This document shows positions 15,201 to 25,190 of a stretch of 30,373 bases of DNA, piece by piece. The stretch lies in NCBI GenBank assembly GCA_017396865.1, contig JAFQKO010000127.1, forward strand, positions 1 to 30,373, written 5' to 3'. How positions within the stretch are numbered: the stretch's first letter is position 1; each line of letters opens with the position of its first letter. The DNA is from Clostridia bacterium (GTDB lineage Bacteria; Bacillota_A; Clostridia; Oscillospirales; QAKW01). A model generated the notes under the pieces. That model saw nothing but the letters and a program-made list of their open reading frames with translations. It searched no databases and was not told where the DNA came from. The position numbers and the translations under genes were made by a program.

Positions 15201-18200
15201 TTGCGTTTAAAATGTCTGGACATACAAGGCTTTAAGTCTTTTCCCGATAAAATCAACATCAGCTTCGATCACGGCATTACTGCGATCGTTGGACCGAACG
15301 GCTCGGGCAAGAGCAACGTTTCGGATGCGATCCGCTGGGTGCTCGGCGAGCAATCCAATAAAAGCCTGCGCAGCACCAAGATGGAAGACGTCATCTTTTC
15401 AGGTACTGCAAAGCGTAAGCCGCAAGGCTTTGCCGAGGTTAGCCTGACCATCGATAACGACGATCGGGCGCTGGACGTTGACTACAATGAGGTTATGATT
15501 ACCCGCCGCTACTACAGAAGCGGTGAAAGTGAATACTTTATCAATAAGCAGCCTGCTCGTTTGCGTGATATTCATGAGTTGTTTATGGATACCGGCATTG
15601 GTCGCGACGGTTACTCCATCATTGGTCAGGGTACGATCGATCAGATTTTGTTGGGCAAGAGTGAGGAGCGCCGCTCCATGCTTGAAGAAGTTGCGGGTAT
15701 ATCCAAGTTCCGTTATCGCAAAAATGAGGCAGAACGCAAGCTTTCCGCAACGGAAGAGAATTTGGTTCGCCTTGGCGATATTGTCGGCGAGCTGGAGGAG
15801 CGGCTGCCCGGCTTGGAGCGCCAAGCCGAAAAAGCACGCAAATACTTGGCAATGTATGAAGAAAAGAAGGATCTGGAAATCTCTCTTTGGTTGGAGGAAT
15901 TGGATCGGATCAAAGAGAATGCTCGTAAGATTGATGAGCAGCATGCGATTGCCAAGGGTCAGCTGGATGGGTTGACCGTAGAAGTTGAAAACATCGAGCA
16001 GGAGATCAATCTTTTGTTCGAAGAGAATATTCAGATTACCACCGAGATTGATCGGATTCGTCAACAGCAGACGGCGTGGGAAGAGCAGCTTGGCTCGCTC
16101 TCCTCGCAAAAAGCTGTTTTGGAAAGCCAGGCTGAGTTTGAAAAAGGCGTGATCGTTCGTCTGGAGCAGGAACTCAGCGCAGTGGGTGGCCGACGTGAAG
16201 AAACAGAGGCACAGATTCTGGCTTTAAACGGCGATATTGAGCAGAAGACCGCAAAGATTGATGAGATCGATGCTTCGATCCAAAAGATTCTGGATGAGAT
16301 CAAGGAAATCACCGCCAAGAGTGAGGATCAGGAACGGCAAACCGATGCGCTGCAAAAGACGTTGATGGAAAACAGCGGGGAGCGTAATCGTTTGCAGATG
16401 GAGATTATCTCGGCACGCTCCTCAATCGAATCCTTGGAGAAGCGCCTGGAGGATCTGTCGGTCGCCCGCGCGGGTCAGCTGGAGCAAACCGAGCAGCTTC
16501 GCACAGAATTGGATGATTTGCAAAAGCAGATCTCAGAAAAGCGCGAGGAACGTGAGAGCGAGCAGAATGCTTCTGCGGGGTTGCGTAAAATGCAGGAAAT
16601 CAAGGAGCGTGCATATCGCGAGGCGCTTGAAAAGGAGCAAAAGTGTGCTTCTGAATGCAATGCGCTGGAGCAGCGAGCGCGCATTCTTTCCGAGATGGAA
16701 AAGCATCTGGAGGGATTTGGCGGTGCGGTCAAGCTGGTTCTTGAGCAAAGTCGCCGCGGCATTCTTCATGGCATTGTCGGCCCGATTTCTAAGCTGATCA
16801 AGGTTGATGAGGAATATTTGGTTGCAATTGAAACGGCGCTGGGCGCTGCGATTCAAAACGTTGTTACAACGGATAGTGTTTCCTCGAAAAATGCGATGCT
16901 TTGGTTGAAGCGTCAGAACGGTGGTCGCGCCACCTTCTTGCCGCTCAATACACTCACGCCCAAGGGAATCAAAGAAGATTATTCTCGCAGTAAGGGGTTT
17001 GTCGGCGTTGCGGATGAATTGGTGGAAACTGATGCATCCAATCGCAAAGCTATCGAGTTTTTGCTTGGCAGAACCTTAGTGTGCGAAACCATCGACCATG
17101 CTTTGTCCTTGGCAAAAACCTGCCAGTATCGATATAAGATCGTTACCTTGGACGGTCAGGTGATTAATGCAGGCGGCTCCATGACCGGCGGTAGTGCAGC
17201 CAAGAGCGGTGGATTGCTTTCCCGCGGATTGGAGCTGGAAAGAGTAGAAAAAGAGCTTACGCAAAAGACTGCTGCACATCAGGAATTGGAGAAGCGGTTG
17301 GATGGTGCAATGCGTGAAAAGAACACGCTCGATGCCCGTTTAACTGCCTCTGCGGATGCGATTCATCAGCTGGATGAAGAGCTTACTCGCTTGGAAGGCA
17401 TTTGCGAAAGCAAAGAGGTTGTGTTGGCGTCCTATAATGAGCTTGTGAACGGCTATGATCGCGAAAGCGGCACGATCCGTGAAACAGCAAAGTCGGCAGA
17501 GGAGCGGTGTTCCGCTTTGCAAACGCAGATTGCCGCTTTGGAAGAGGTTGCGAGCGGCTTGCAGGAGGAATTGACGTCTTTGCAGGGACTTGGAACCGAC
17601 GATCGCGAACGTATGGCTGAGCTGAAGCAGCGGTCTGCGGATTTTGAAGTGGACAAAGTGGGTCTGTTCAAAGAAATTGAAGGTATTCGTTCTTTGATCG
17701 GCCAACTGGAAACGCAGCTTTCCGTTATCGGAAAAGAGGCGGATGAAAAGAATCTGCAGATGGAGGCGTCGCGTCAAAAGATCGAAGAATCGATTACGGC
17801 AGCAAAGGATTTGGAGGAGCAGGCCAAGCAGCTGCGTGACCGGCAGGCGGAGGGCGAGCTTCGTACCAAGGAGCTGGCTGAGCAACGTCAGCAGCAGGAG
17901 CAACGCCAGACTCGCTTCCGCGCAGAGCAAAAGGAAAAGAGCGCAAATAAAGAAAAGCTGATCGAAGAGGTTTCGCGTCTGGATAATAAGTTGGCGGGAA
18001 TCTCCGAGCAATCCGATCGCTTGATTGCGCAGCTTTTGGATATGTATGAGCTTACCGTTTCGGCGGCGAAGGAAATTGCGAAGCCGCTTGAGGATCATGC
18101 GGAAGCAAAGAAGCGTGTACATAGCCTTAAGGCAAGCATTAAAGCCTTGGGCTCTGTCAGCATCGAATCGATCGAAGAATATAATTCCGTTAAGGAGCGC

Positions 18201-18764
18201 TATGACTTCATGAACGGTCAGGTTCAGGATTTGATCAAGGCGAAGGCAGATCTCGAAAAGATTATTCGTGAGCTGCTCAGCCAGATGCGGGATATATTTG
18301 CCGAGAAGTTTGAACTGCTTAACCGTGAATTTCAGAGTGTCTTTACCGAATTGTTCGGTGGCGGTACTGCAAAGCTGGTGCTGAGTGATCCCGAGGACGT
18401 TTTGAATTGTGACATTGACGTTAAGGCGGCACCGCCCGGAAAGATTATCAAAAATCTGGTGTCGCTTTCCGGTGGTGAGCGTGCGTTTACCGCAATTTGC
18501 TTGTACTTTGCAATTTTGAAGGTGCGTCCCACGCCCTTCTGCGTGGTCGACGAAATTGAGGCTGCATTGGACGATGTCAACGTCACCCGCTTTGCAGGCT
18601 ATCTGCGCCACTACTGCGAGACAACTCAGTTTGTTTGCATTACGCACCGTCGCGGTACGATGGAGGAGGCAGACGTTTTGTATGGCGTAACCATGCCGGA
18701 ACAGGGTATTTCCAAGCTGCTGACCATCAACGTAAATGAGATGGCAGAGCAATTAAAGATTTAG
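15201..18764 (+). CDS. smc: Chromosome segregation ATPase SMC
   Basis: Condensin core subunit that loads near the origin with ScpA/ScpB and organises the chromosome. The N-terminal head has QGFKSF, Walker A GPNGSGKSN (31-39) and GEQS. A coiled coil rich in Glu, Gln, Arg and Leu follows (about 165-500). The hinge (about 505-670) includes GGSMTGGS, and a second coiled coil returns to the C-terminal head with the LSGGE signature (1089-1093) and Walker B FCVVDEIEAALDD. Total 1187 residues, normal. The start is TTG 15201: GTGAGGAAGTG lies just upstream and MRLKCLDIQGFKSF matches the family N-terminus. The rnc gene often found before smc is absent; ftsY follows as usual. Confidence 0.97.
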   Translation: MRLKCLDIQGFKSFPDKINISFDHGITAIVGPNGSGKSNVSDAIRWVLGEQSNKSLRSTKMEDVIFSGTAKRKPQGFAEVSLTIDNDDRALDVDYNEVMITRRYYRSGESEYFINKQPARLRDIHELFMDTGIGRDGYSIIGQGTIDQILLGKSEERRSMLEEVAGISKFRYRKNEAERKLSATEENLVRLGDIVGELEERLPGLERQAEKARKYLAMYEEKKDLEISLWLEELDRIKENARKIDEQHAIAKGQLDGLTVEVENIEQEINLLFEENIQITTEIDRIRQQQTAWEEQLGSLSSQKAVLESQAEFEKGVIVRLEQELSAVGGRREETEAQILALNGDIEQKTAKIDEIDASIQKILDEIKEITAKSEDQERQTDALQKTLMENSGERNRLQMEIISARSSIESLEKRLEDLSVARAGQLEQTEQLRTELDDLQKQISEKREERESEQNASAGLRKMQEIKERAYREALEKEQKCASECNALEQRARILSEMEKHLEGFGGAVKLVLEQSRRGILHGIVGPISKLIKVDEEYLVAIETALGAAIQNVVTTDSVSSKNAMLWLKRQNGGRATFLPLNTLTPKGIKEDYSRSKGFVGVADELVETDASNRKAIEFLLGRTLVCETIDHALSLAKTCQYRYKIVTLDGQVINAGGSMTGGSAAKSGGLLSRGLELERVEKELTQKTAAHQELEKRLDGAMREKNTLDARLTASADAIHQLDEELTRLEGICESKEVVLASYNELVNGYDRESGTIRETAKSAEERCSALQTQIAALEEVASGLQEELTSLQGLGTDDRERMAELKQRSADFEVDKVGLFKEIEGIRSLIGQLETQLSVIGKEADEKNLQMEASRQKIEESITAAKDLEEQAKQLRDRQAEGELRTKELAEQRQQQEQRQTRFRAEQKEKSANKEKLIEEVSRLDNKLAGISEQSDRLIAQLLDMYELTVSAAKEIAKPLEDHAEAKKRVHSLKASIKALGSVSIESIEEYNSVKERYDFMNGQVQDLIKAKADLEKIIRELLSQMRDIFAEKFELLNREFQSVFTELFGGGTAKLVLSDPEDVLNCDIDVKAAPPGKIIKNLVSLSGGERAFTAICLYFAILKVRPTPFCVVDEIEAALDDVNVTRFAGYLRHYCETTQFVCITHRRGTMEEADVLYGVTMPEQGISKLLTINVNEMAEQLKI

Positions 18765-18780
18765 GAGAACGTTTTAGAGA

Positions 18781-19686
18781 ATGGGCTTTTTTGAAAAACT
18801 AAAGCAAGGACTTTCCAAAACCTCTAAGAGCATCGCATCAAAAATCGATTCGGTGCTTGCAGCCTTCGGTAAGATCGACGAGGATCTCTTTGAGGAATTG
18901 GAAGAAGCATTAATCATGGCGGATATCGGCGTGGATACGACGATGGAAATCATCGAGCGGTTGCGCAAGGACGTGCGTCAGGGAAGAATTACCAAGCCGG
19001 AAGAGATCAAAACGCGGTTGGTTGATATCATTGGTGAGATGATGGAACGGGACGTAGCGCCCTTCAAGCTGGAGACCAAGCCTTCTGTTATTTTGATGAT
19101 CGGCGTAAACGGGGTCGGCAAGACCACCACCGCCGCCAAGCTTGCGAAGATCTATAAAGATCAGGGAAAGAAGGTTATTTTCGGCGCAGCCGATACCTTC
19201 CGCGCTGCTGCGGCTGAGCAGTTGGCAACTTGGGCGGAACGAGTTGGCGTAGATATCATCAAGAGCCGGCAAGGTGCCGATCCTGCGGCGGTCGTATTTG
19301 ATACCATTTCTGCGGCAAAGGCCCGCGGATGCGACTTGATTATTTGCGATACGGCGGGCCGTCTTCACAATAAGGTCAATTTGATGAACGAGCTTGCGAA
19401 AATCCAGAAGGTGATCAATTCGCAGCTGCCCGATGCGGATACCGAGGTGTTGCTGGTGCTGGATGCAACAACCGGTCAAAACGCCATGAATCAGGCGATT
19501 GAGTTCAAGAAGGTGACGCCGCTTACCGGTGTTGTTTTGACCAAATTGGACGGAACTGCCAAGGGTGGTATGGCAATTCCCTTGCGTGTTGAGCAGGGAT
19601 TGCCGATTCGGTTTGTCGGTGTCGGCGAAAAGATGGATGATCTGCAGCCCTTCGATGGCCATGATTTTGCGAGAGCATTGTTTTGA
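18781..19686 (+). CDS. ftsY: Signal recognition particle receptor FtsY
   Basis: SRP GTPase receptor that docks ribosome-SRP complexes at the membrane for cotranslational insertion. A short amphipathic N-terminus ([13 protein letters not shown]) leads straight into the NG domain. G1 is GVNGVGKTT (108-116), [11 protein letters not shown] follows, then DTAGR (190-194) and [10 protein letters not shown] (254-263). At 301 residues it lacks the long acidic A domain of the E. coli protein, as is usual in Gram-positives. TAGGAGAACG from the smc end supplies the ribosome binding site. Its TGA stop lies 9 bases before the rph start. Confidence 0.97.
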   Translation: MGFFEKLKQGLSKTSKSIASKIDSVLAAFGKIDEDLFEELEEALIMADIGVDTTMEIIERLRKDVRQGRITKPEEIKTRLVDIIGEMMERDVAPFKLETKPSVILMIGVNGVGKTTTAAKLAKIYKDQGKKVIFGAADTFRAAAAEQLATWAERVGVDIIKSRQGADPAAVVFDTISAAKARGCDLIICDTAGRLHNKVNLMNELAKIQKVINSQLPDADTEVLLVLDATTGQNAMNQAIEFKKVTPLTGVVLTKLDGTAKGGMAIPLRVEQGLPIRFVGVGEKMDDLQPFDGHDFARALF

Positions 19687-19694
19687 GGAATATT

Positions 19695-20408
19695 ATGAGA
19701 GTAGACGGTAGAACAGAAAAACAAACCAGAAAAATTGAAATTATTAAAGATTATACCATGCATGCAGAGGGTAGCGTTCTTTATTGCCAGGGCAACACTA
19801 AGGTGATTTGCACCGCTTCGGTGGAAGAGAACGTACCCCCCTATCTGCTTGGCACCGGTAAAGGCTGGGTAACGGCGGAATATTCCATGCTGCCCCGTGC
19901 AACGGCCACCAGAAATAAGCGGGATATCAGCAAGCTGAAGCAAGCTCCCCGCAGTACCGAGATCCAGCGTTTGATCGGCAGAGCACTTCGCGGTGCAGTG
20001 GATCTCTCCTTGCTGGGTGAGCGCAGCATTGTTATTGATTGCGATGTCATTCAGGCCGATGGCGGTACGCGCTGTGCTTCGATCAGCGGTGGTTTTGTTG
20101 CCTTGGCGCTTACAATTCAAAAATTGATGGATGAGGGCAAGCTGGACGTAAACCCCATTCGTAAGCAGGTGGCGGCAATTTCCGTTGGCGTGCTGGACGG
20201 TGCTCCTGCATTGGATCTTTGCTACGTAGAGGATAGCAAGGCAGATACCGATATGAACGTGATTATGTCCTCCAATGGCGGCTTTATTGAAATCCAGGGG
20301 ACTGCCGAAGGTGAAGAATTTGATAAAAAGCAGCTTGATTCCTTGCTCGGCCTTGCAAAGCTTGGCTGCAAAAAAATATTTGCTGCGCAAAGCAAGGTGC
20401 TTGGATGA
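19695..20408 (+). CDS. rph: Ribonuclease PH
   Basis: Phosphate-dependent 3'-5' exoribonuclease that trims tRNA and other RNA 3' ends. The N-terminus [16 protein letters not shown], then [50 protein letters not shown] and [10 protein letters not shown] are typical of the family. At 237 residues the length is normal. ATG 19695 is chosen because GAGG (19685-19688) is six bases before it and the family begins MRxDGR. An in-frame TTG at 19683 adds only four residues. It ends in overlap with rdgB. Confidence 0.96.
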   Translation: MRVDGRTEKQTRKIEIIKDYTMHAEGSVLYCQGNTKVICTASVEENVPPYLLGTGKGWVTAEYSMLPRATATRNKRDISKLKQAPRSTEIQRLIGRALRGAVDLSLLGERSIVIDCDVIQADGGTRCASISGGFVALALTIQKLMDEGKLDVNPIRKQVAAISVGVLDGAPALDLCYVEDSKADTDMNVIMSSNGGFIEIQGTAEGEEFDKKQLDSLLGLAKLGCKKIFAAQSKVLG

Positions 20409-21007
20409 TGGAAAAGAAGTTTGTTATTGCAACCAATAATCCGCATAAGGTATTTGAATTCAAAAAGATTCTTGCTCCGCTTGGAATTTCATGCTATTCT
20501 TTGGAGGAAATGGGAATTGCCTGCGATGCCGAGGAAACGGGTACTACCTTTGCGGAGAATGCCTATATAAAGGCAAAAGCGGTTTATGATATTTGTAAGC
20601 TACCTACCGTTGCCGACGACAGCGGTATTTGCGTGGAGGCACTCGGCGGTGAGCCGGGTGTGTATTCCGCGCGTTACGGTGGCGAAGGCTATGACGATGA
20701 AGGAAGAATGCTTTTGCTGCTGAAAAACATGGAGCGGCATGAGAATCGCACCGCGAATTTTACTTCGTCTATCAGCTGCGTGATTGATGATGAAACAGTG
20801 ATCAGCGCGGAAGGATATGTGTTTGGTCAATTGACCCGCGAACCACGCGGCACCAACGGCTTTGGTTATGATCCGATCTTTTTGCCGAATGGCTATGATC
20901 AAACTACGGCCGAGATGGAAAGTGAAGCAAAAAATGCAATCAGCCACCGCGGGAATGCGTTGCGGCTGCTGGTGAATAAATTAAAGGAGTATTATGATGC
21001 TGAATAG
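20405..21007 (+). CDS. rdgB: XTP/dITP diphosphatase (RdgB/HAM1 family)
   Basis: House-cleaning nucleotide pyrophosphatase that hydrolyses dITP, XTP and ITP to monophosphates. Signature elements are [15 protein letters not shown] at the N-terminus, [58 protein letters not shown] and SHRGNALR. Length is 200 residues. Two in-frame ATG codons (20405 and 20408) are possible starts. It follows rph by overlap, a common Firmicutes arrangement, and overlaps yhbY by 14 bases. Confidence 0.96.
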   Translation: MMEKKFVIATNNPHKVFEFKKILAPLGISCYSLEEMGIACDAEETGTTFAENAYIKAKAVYDICKLPTVADDSGICVEALGGEPGVYSARYGGEGYDDEGRMLLLLKNMERHENRTANFTSSISCVIDDETVISAEGYVFGQLTREPRGTNGFGYDPIFLPNGYDQTTAEMESEAKNAISHRGNALRLLVNKLKEYYDAE

Positions 21008-21281
21008 TAAGCAGCGGGCAAAACTGCGTGGACTTGCCTCCACTGAGCCCACAATCTTTCAGTTGGGGAAGGATGGCATTACCGAGAATTTTATCAAATC
21101 GGTTGATACGGCGCTTGCGGCCAGAGAATTGATCAAATTCAAGGTTTTGGAAAATGCGATGATCGATCGCCACGCGGCGGCTGAGGAGATCGCCGAAGCA
21201 ACCGATAGTGAGGTTGTTACGGTGATCGGTACCAAGATCGTGCTGTATCGCCCTGCCAAAAAGCCGGTTATTCAGCTGTAA
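20994..21281 (+). CDS. yhbY: YhbY/YqeI-family RNA-binding protein (CRM domain)
   Basis: Small single CRM-domain protein (95 residues), a family associated with ribosome large-subunit assembly. It shows [13 protein letters not shown], the FQLGKDGITENFI motif (GxxGxT-like), ARELIKFKVLEN and the C-terminal VTVIGTKIVLYRPA. AAGGAG at 20984-20989 precedes ATG 20994; a second ATG at 20997 is possible. It lies one base before the NadD-YqeK fusion, matching the yqeI-nadD-yqeK-yqeL order of Bacillus subtilis. Confidence 0.95.
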   Translation: MMLNSKQRAKLRGLASTEPTIFQLGKDGITENFIKSVDTALAARELIKFKVLENAMIDRHAAAEEIAEATDSEVVTVIGTKIVLYRPAKKPVIQL

Positions 21282-21282
21282 G

Positions 21283-22389
21283 ATGGGAAATATACTGCTG
21301 TACGGAGGAACCTTCGATCCGCCGCATAAGGGGCACCGTCATTTGTTGAAGGTGGCTTTGGAGCAGGTTGCGATTGATCGGGTTTTCCTGATCCCCGCCT
21401 ATATCCCGCCGCATAAAGACCACCGACCGTCTCTTTCTTTTGAGATGCGCAAGGGTGTATTGATCGATTATTTCAGCGATATTCCGAATTTGAAGGTTCT
21501 GGATATTGAAGAAAAGCTTGGCGGGAAGAGCTATACGATTCATACCATCGAAACGTTGGAACGAGAATATCCGAATAACGACTTTTATTTTTTGATGGGA
21601 ACGGATATGTTTCTTAGCTTCGAACGTTGGTTTCAGTTTGAAGAACTGCTGAAACGGATGTTTTTGGTTGTCGGCTCCCGCGAGGTGGGCGATAAAGGGC
21701 AACTTTTGAAGCAGAAACAACATTTGTTGGAGCGTTTTGAGTGTAAAGGTATTATACTTTGCGATATGGAACCGATCGTTTGTGCCTCAAGCGCAATCAA
21801 AAGCGAAGGGGACGGCCTTGTTGGCGCAATTTTAAAGCATATCGGTTCGGAATTGGATGCAAAACGGGCACGGCACACTATGCAGGTTGCCGATTATGCC
21901 GCCGCTCTTGCCGAAATGCATGGTGCGGATCGTAAAAAGGCCTATCTGGCAGGATTGCTGCACGATTGTACCAAGTGCTATTCCGAGCAATGGCATCGGG
22001 AATATGCCGCAAAGCATAATATTTTACTTACAGCAGACGATTTGGCTTGTCCGCAAGTGCTGCACCAGATAACGGCACCCTGCTTTGCCCGGGAAACGTT
22101 CGGTGTGACCGATGAGGAAGTCCTTTCCGCTATCGGATGCCATACGACAGGTAAGGTGAATATGAGCACGCTCGATATGCTGCTGTTTTTCGCCGATAGC
22201 TGTGAACCGAGCCGTGATTATCCAACCGTGGATGCGATCCGTAAGGTAGGCGAGCGCAATTTGAAGGCGGGAGCTTTGATGCTGATCCGTCATGTGATCG
22301 CATTTTTGAAAGAAAGGAATGCGTACTTGCATCCTCAAACTGAGGCGGCAAGGGACGACTTAATAAAGGAGCTTGAAAAGAATGAATGA
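21283..22389 (+). CDS. nadD: Fused nicotinate-nucleotide adenylyltransferase (NadD) and YqeK-type HD phosphohydrolase
   Basis: A 368-residue fusion of two proteins usually encoded by adjacent genes. Residues 1-175 are NadD, which adenylates nicotinate mononucleotide for NAD synthesis: GGTFDPPHKGHRHL (8-21), IPAYIPPHK, FLMGTDMF, and CASSAIKS in place of the usual ISSTxIR. Residues about 180-368 resemble YqeK, an HD-domain hydrolase family shown to cleave diadenosine tetraphosphate: RHTMQVADYA (H198), LLHDCTK (H227, D228), H261, AIGCHTTG (H287) and FADSCEPSRDYP (D305). The usual C-terminal tail of NadD after its SST motif is missing at the junction. RsfS follows with an 8-base overlap. Both active sites look intact. 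Confidence 0.92.
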   Translation: MGNILLYGGTFDPPHKGHRHLLKVALEQVAIDRVFLIPAYIPPHKDHRPSLSFEMRKGVLIDYFSDIPNLKVLDIEEKLGGKSYTIHTIETLEREYPNNDFYFLMGTDMFLSFERWFQFEELLKRMFLVVGSREVGDKGQLLKQKQHLLERFECKGIILCDMEPIVCASSAIKSEGDGLVGAILKHIGSELDAKRARHTMQVADYAAALAEMHGADRKKAYLAGLLHDCTKCYSEQWHREYAAKHNILLTADDLACPQVLHQITAPCFARETFGVTDEEVLSAIGCHTTGKVNMSTLDMLLFFADSCEPSRDYPTVDAIRKVGERNLKAGALMLIRHVIAFLKERNAYLHPQTEAARDDLIKELEKNE

Positions 22390-22759
22390 AGCTGTTAAAA
22401 TTGCGGTGAACGCATTGGATAGCAGAAAGGGAACCGATATTGAAGTTCTGAAGATTGGCGGAATTTCTTCGGTGGCAGATTATTTTATTATCTGCTCCGG
22501 TTCTTCTACGACGCAGATCCGTACGCTTGGCGATGAGGTTGAATTTCGTTTGAAGGAAGATCTTGGGCTTGCACCGCTTCATTGCGAAGGCTATCAATCC
22601 GGGAATTGGTATTTGCTGGATTATGGTTTTTTGATTGTACACGTATTTCATCGTGAGGCGCGTGAGTTTTATAAGCTCGAGCATCTTTGGGCCGATGCTG
22701 AGCGAATTGCGCCTGAAACTTTGATTGACCAAAAGGGGGAAGAAGAAAATGAAGTATGA
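22382..22759 (+). CDS. rsfS: Ribosome silencing factor RsfS (Iojap/YqeL family)
   Basis: Binds ribosomal protein L14 and blocks subunit joining when nutrients are short. The 125-residue chain has [57 protein letters not shown] and [15 protein letters not shown], the family core in order. ATG 22382 is preferred to TTG 22373: AAGGAGC (22367-22373) is eight bases before it. It overlaps leuS by 11 bases. Gene order matches the conserved Firmicutes neighbourhood. Confidence 0.96.
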   Translation: MNEAVKIAVNALDSRKGTDIEVLKIGGISSVADYFIICSGSSTTQIRTLGDEVEFRLKEDLGLAPLHCEGYQSGNWYLLDYGFLIVHVFHREAREFYKLEHLWADAERIAPETLIDQKGEEENEV

Positions 22760-25154
22760 TTACAGTGCCATTGAAAAGAAATGGCAAAAGTATTGGGATG
22801 AGAATGAGAGCTACAAGGTAGAAATCGACCACAGTAAGCCGAAATTCTATGCGTTGGTTGAGTTTCCGTATCCTTCGGGCCAAGGTCTCCACGTTGGCCA
22901 TCCCCGTTCCTATACGGCGCTGGATATTGTCAGCCGCAAGAAGAGAATGGAAGGTTATAACGTTCTGTATCCTATGGGATGGGATGCTTTCGGTTTGCCC
23001 ACCGAAAACTTTGCAATCAAGAATAAGATCCATCCCGCGATTGTTACCGAAAATAATATCGCCAGATTCAAAAGCCAGTTGAAATCCTTGGGCCTTTCCT
23101 TTGATTGGTCTCGTGAGGTGAATACTACCGATCCTTCTTATTATAAGTGGACACAATGGATTTTCCTGCAACTGTTCAAAAAGGGCCTGGCTTACAAAAA
23201 GGAAATGAACGTAAACTGGTGTACCGGATGTAAGGTGGTTCTGGCAAACGAAGAGGTTGTTAACGGCGTTTGTGAGCGTTGTGCCAGCCCGGTCGTTCAT
23301 AAGGTTAAGAGCCAATGGATGCTTAAAATTACAGAATATGCCGAAAAGCTGATCAATGGATTGGATGACGTTGATTTTATCGAGCGCGTAAAGACGCAGC
23401 AGATCAACTGGATCGGTAAGTCTACCGGTGCAACCGTTCGCTTTGGTACAACGGTCGGTACGGAGCTGGAGGTCTATACCACTCGCCCCGATACCCTCTT
23501 TGGCGCTACTTATATGGTTATTGCTCCCGAGCATCCGTTGATTGATGAGTATAAGGACAGAATCGCTAACTATGACGCTGTGATTGATTATCGCAATACA
23601 GCGGCCGCTAAGAGCGATTTTGAGCGCACCGAGCTGGTAAAGGAGAAGACCGGCGTTAAGCTCGAAGGGATCTGCGGTATTAACCCTGTTAACGATAAAG
23701 AGATTCCCATTTTTGTTTCCGACTACGTTTTGATGTCTTACGGCACCGGTGCCATCATGGCGGTTCCTGCGCACGATACCCGCGACTATGAGTTTGCCAA
23801 GGTTTTTGATCTGCCAATCATTCAGGTCGTTGCTGGCGGCGATATTTCCGAGGAAGCCTTTACCGACGTTGCGACCGGTATTATGGAAAACAGCGATTTC
23901 TTGAACGGTCTTTCCGTTGAGGAAGCGAAGGTTAAAATCATCGAATTTCTTGCCTCGAAAGGGAAGGGTGAGCCCAAGACCAACTATAAGCTGCGCGACT
24001 GGGTATTCTCTCGTCAGCGTTATTGGGGCGAGCCGATTCCCATTGTGCATTGTCCCAAGTGCGGCCCCGTTGCTGTTCCCGAAGATCAATTGCCTCTGCT
24101 TTTGCCCGATGTAGAAAGCTATGAGCCTACCGATAACGGCGAGAGTCCGCTGGCCGCTATGGATAGCTTTGTGAATACCACCTGTCCTTGCTGCGGCGCA
24201 GATGCGAAGCGTGAAACCGATACCATGCCTCAGTGGGCGGGATCTTCCTGGTACTTCCTGCGTTATATGGATCCTAAAAACGACAAGGCCTTGGCCTCCG
24301 AAGAAGCATTGGAGTATTGGGGTCCTGTTGATTGGTACAATGGCGGTATGGAGCATACCACCTTGCACCTGCTGTATAGCCGTTTCTGGCATAAATTCCT
24401 GTATGATATCGGTGTTGTTAAGACTGCTGAGCCTTATGCAAAGCGTACCTCTCACGGTATGATACTGGGCGAGGGCGGCGAGAAGATGTCCAAGTCTCGC
24501 GGAAACGTTGTAAATCCCGATGATATCGTTCGCGATTACGGTGCCGATACTTTGAGAACCTACGAGATGTTTATCGGCGACTTTGAAAAGAGCGCACCTT
24601 GGAATACTGCAAGTATCAAGGGCTGCAAGCGTTTCCTTGAGAAGTCCTATAATCTTCTGGATATTATGGCAGAAGGAGATGAGATTTCCGCTGAGCTGGA
24701 GCGTGCATTCCATCTTACCATTAAGAAGGTGGGCGACGATATCGATCATCTGAAGATGAATACGGCGCTTGCTGCGTTGATGAGCCTGATCAATGATATC
24801 TCCGCGAAGGGCTCCATCAACCGTAAGGAATTGGAAATCTACGTTAAGATGCTGTACCCCTTTGCTCCGCACCTTGCAGAAGAAATGTGGCAAACTGCCG
24901 GGTTTGAGGGTGATATGACCTACGCAGCATGGCCGAAGTATGATGAAGCGAAGACGAAGGCATCTGAGGTCGAAATCGCCGTTCAGCTGCTTGGCAAGCT
25001 GAAGGGTCGCGTTATGATCCCCGCCGAAGCTACGCAGGATGAGGTTCTGGAGATCGTTCGTTCCGACGAAAAACTCGCTGCTTTGCTTGAGGGTAAGAAT
25101 ATTGTTAAGGTAATCTACGTCAAAGGCAAACTGATGAATCTGATTGTTAAATAA
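22749..25154 (+). CDS. leuS: Leucyl-tRNA synthetase
   Basis: Class Ia aminoacyl-tRNA synthetase charging tRNA-Leu, 801 residues. The ATP site has [14 protein letters not shown] (HIGH motif at 48-51) and EKMSKSRGN (KMSKS at 579-583). The inserted editing domain shows [20 protein letters not shown] and [19 protein letters not shown] with the conserved Asp. Two Cys-pair knuckles are visible ([14 protein letters not shown] and CPKCGP/CPCCGAD). The C-terminal anticodon domain ends in [17 protein letters not shown] 22749 follows AGGGGGAAG; upstream in-frame TTG 22725 would precede this site. No T-box leader is present, so leuS appears to be expressed from the upstream block. A strong terminator follows. 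Confidence 0.97.
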   Translation: MKYDYSAIEKKWQKYWDENESYKVEIDHSKPKFYALVEFPYPSGQGLHVGHPRSYTALDIVSRKKRMEGYNVLYPMGWDAFGLPTENFAIKNKIHPAIVTENNIARFKSQLKSLGLSFDWSREVNTTDPSYYKWTQWIFLQLFKKGLAYKKEMNVNWCTGCKVVLANEEVVNGVCERCASPVVHKVKSQWMLKITEYAEKLINGLDDVDFIERVKTQQINWIGKSTGATVRFGTTVGTELEVYTTRPDTLFGATYMVIAPEHPLIDEYKDRIANYDAVIDYRNTAAAKSDFERTELVKEKTGVKLEGICGINPVNDKEIPIFVSDYVLMSYGTGAIMAVPAHDTRDYEFAKVFDLPIIQVVAGGDISEEAFTDVATGIMENSDFLNGLSVEEAKVKIIEFLASKGKGEPKTNYKLRDWVFSRQRYWGEPIPIVHCPKCGPVAVPEDQLPLLLPDVESYEPTDNGESPLAAMDSFVNTTCPCCGADAKRETDTMPQWAGSSWYFLRYMDPKNDKALASEEALEYWGPVDWYNGGMEHTTLHLLYSRFWHKFLYDIGVVKTAEPYAKRTSHGMILGEGGEKMSKSRGNVVNPDDIVRDYGADTLRTYEMFIGDFEKSAPWNTASIKGCKRFLEKSYNLLDIMAEGDEISAELERAFHLTIKKVGDDIDHLKMNTALAALMSLINDISAKGSINRKELEIYVKMLYPFAPHLAEEMWQTAGFEGDMTYAAWPKYDEAKTKASEVEIAVQLLGKLKGRVMIPAEATQDEVLEIVRSDEKLAALLEGKNIVKVIYVKGKLMNLIVK

Positions 25155-25157
25155 TGT

Positions 25158-25190
25158 AAAATGCCGCTCGAAAGATCGAGCGGCATTTTT
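25158..25190. terminator. Bidirectional terminator between leuS and the minus-strand PPTase gene
   Basis: A perfect 14-bp stem pairs AAAATGCCGCTCGA (25158-25171) with 25176-25189, with an AAGA loop and a T-run. The two convergent genes end on either side, and the stop codon of the minus-strand gene touches the stem. Confidence 0.93.

Noticed and set aside
17340..18752. Long minus-strand open frame opposite the smc 3' half
   Set aside because: It is antisense to a clearly conserved SMC protein. Its composition (Leu, Gln, Phe, Arg runs) mirrors the coiled-coil codons of smc and shows no domain.
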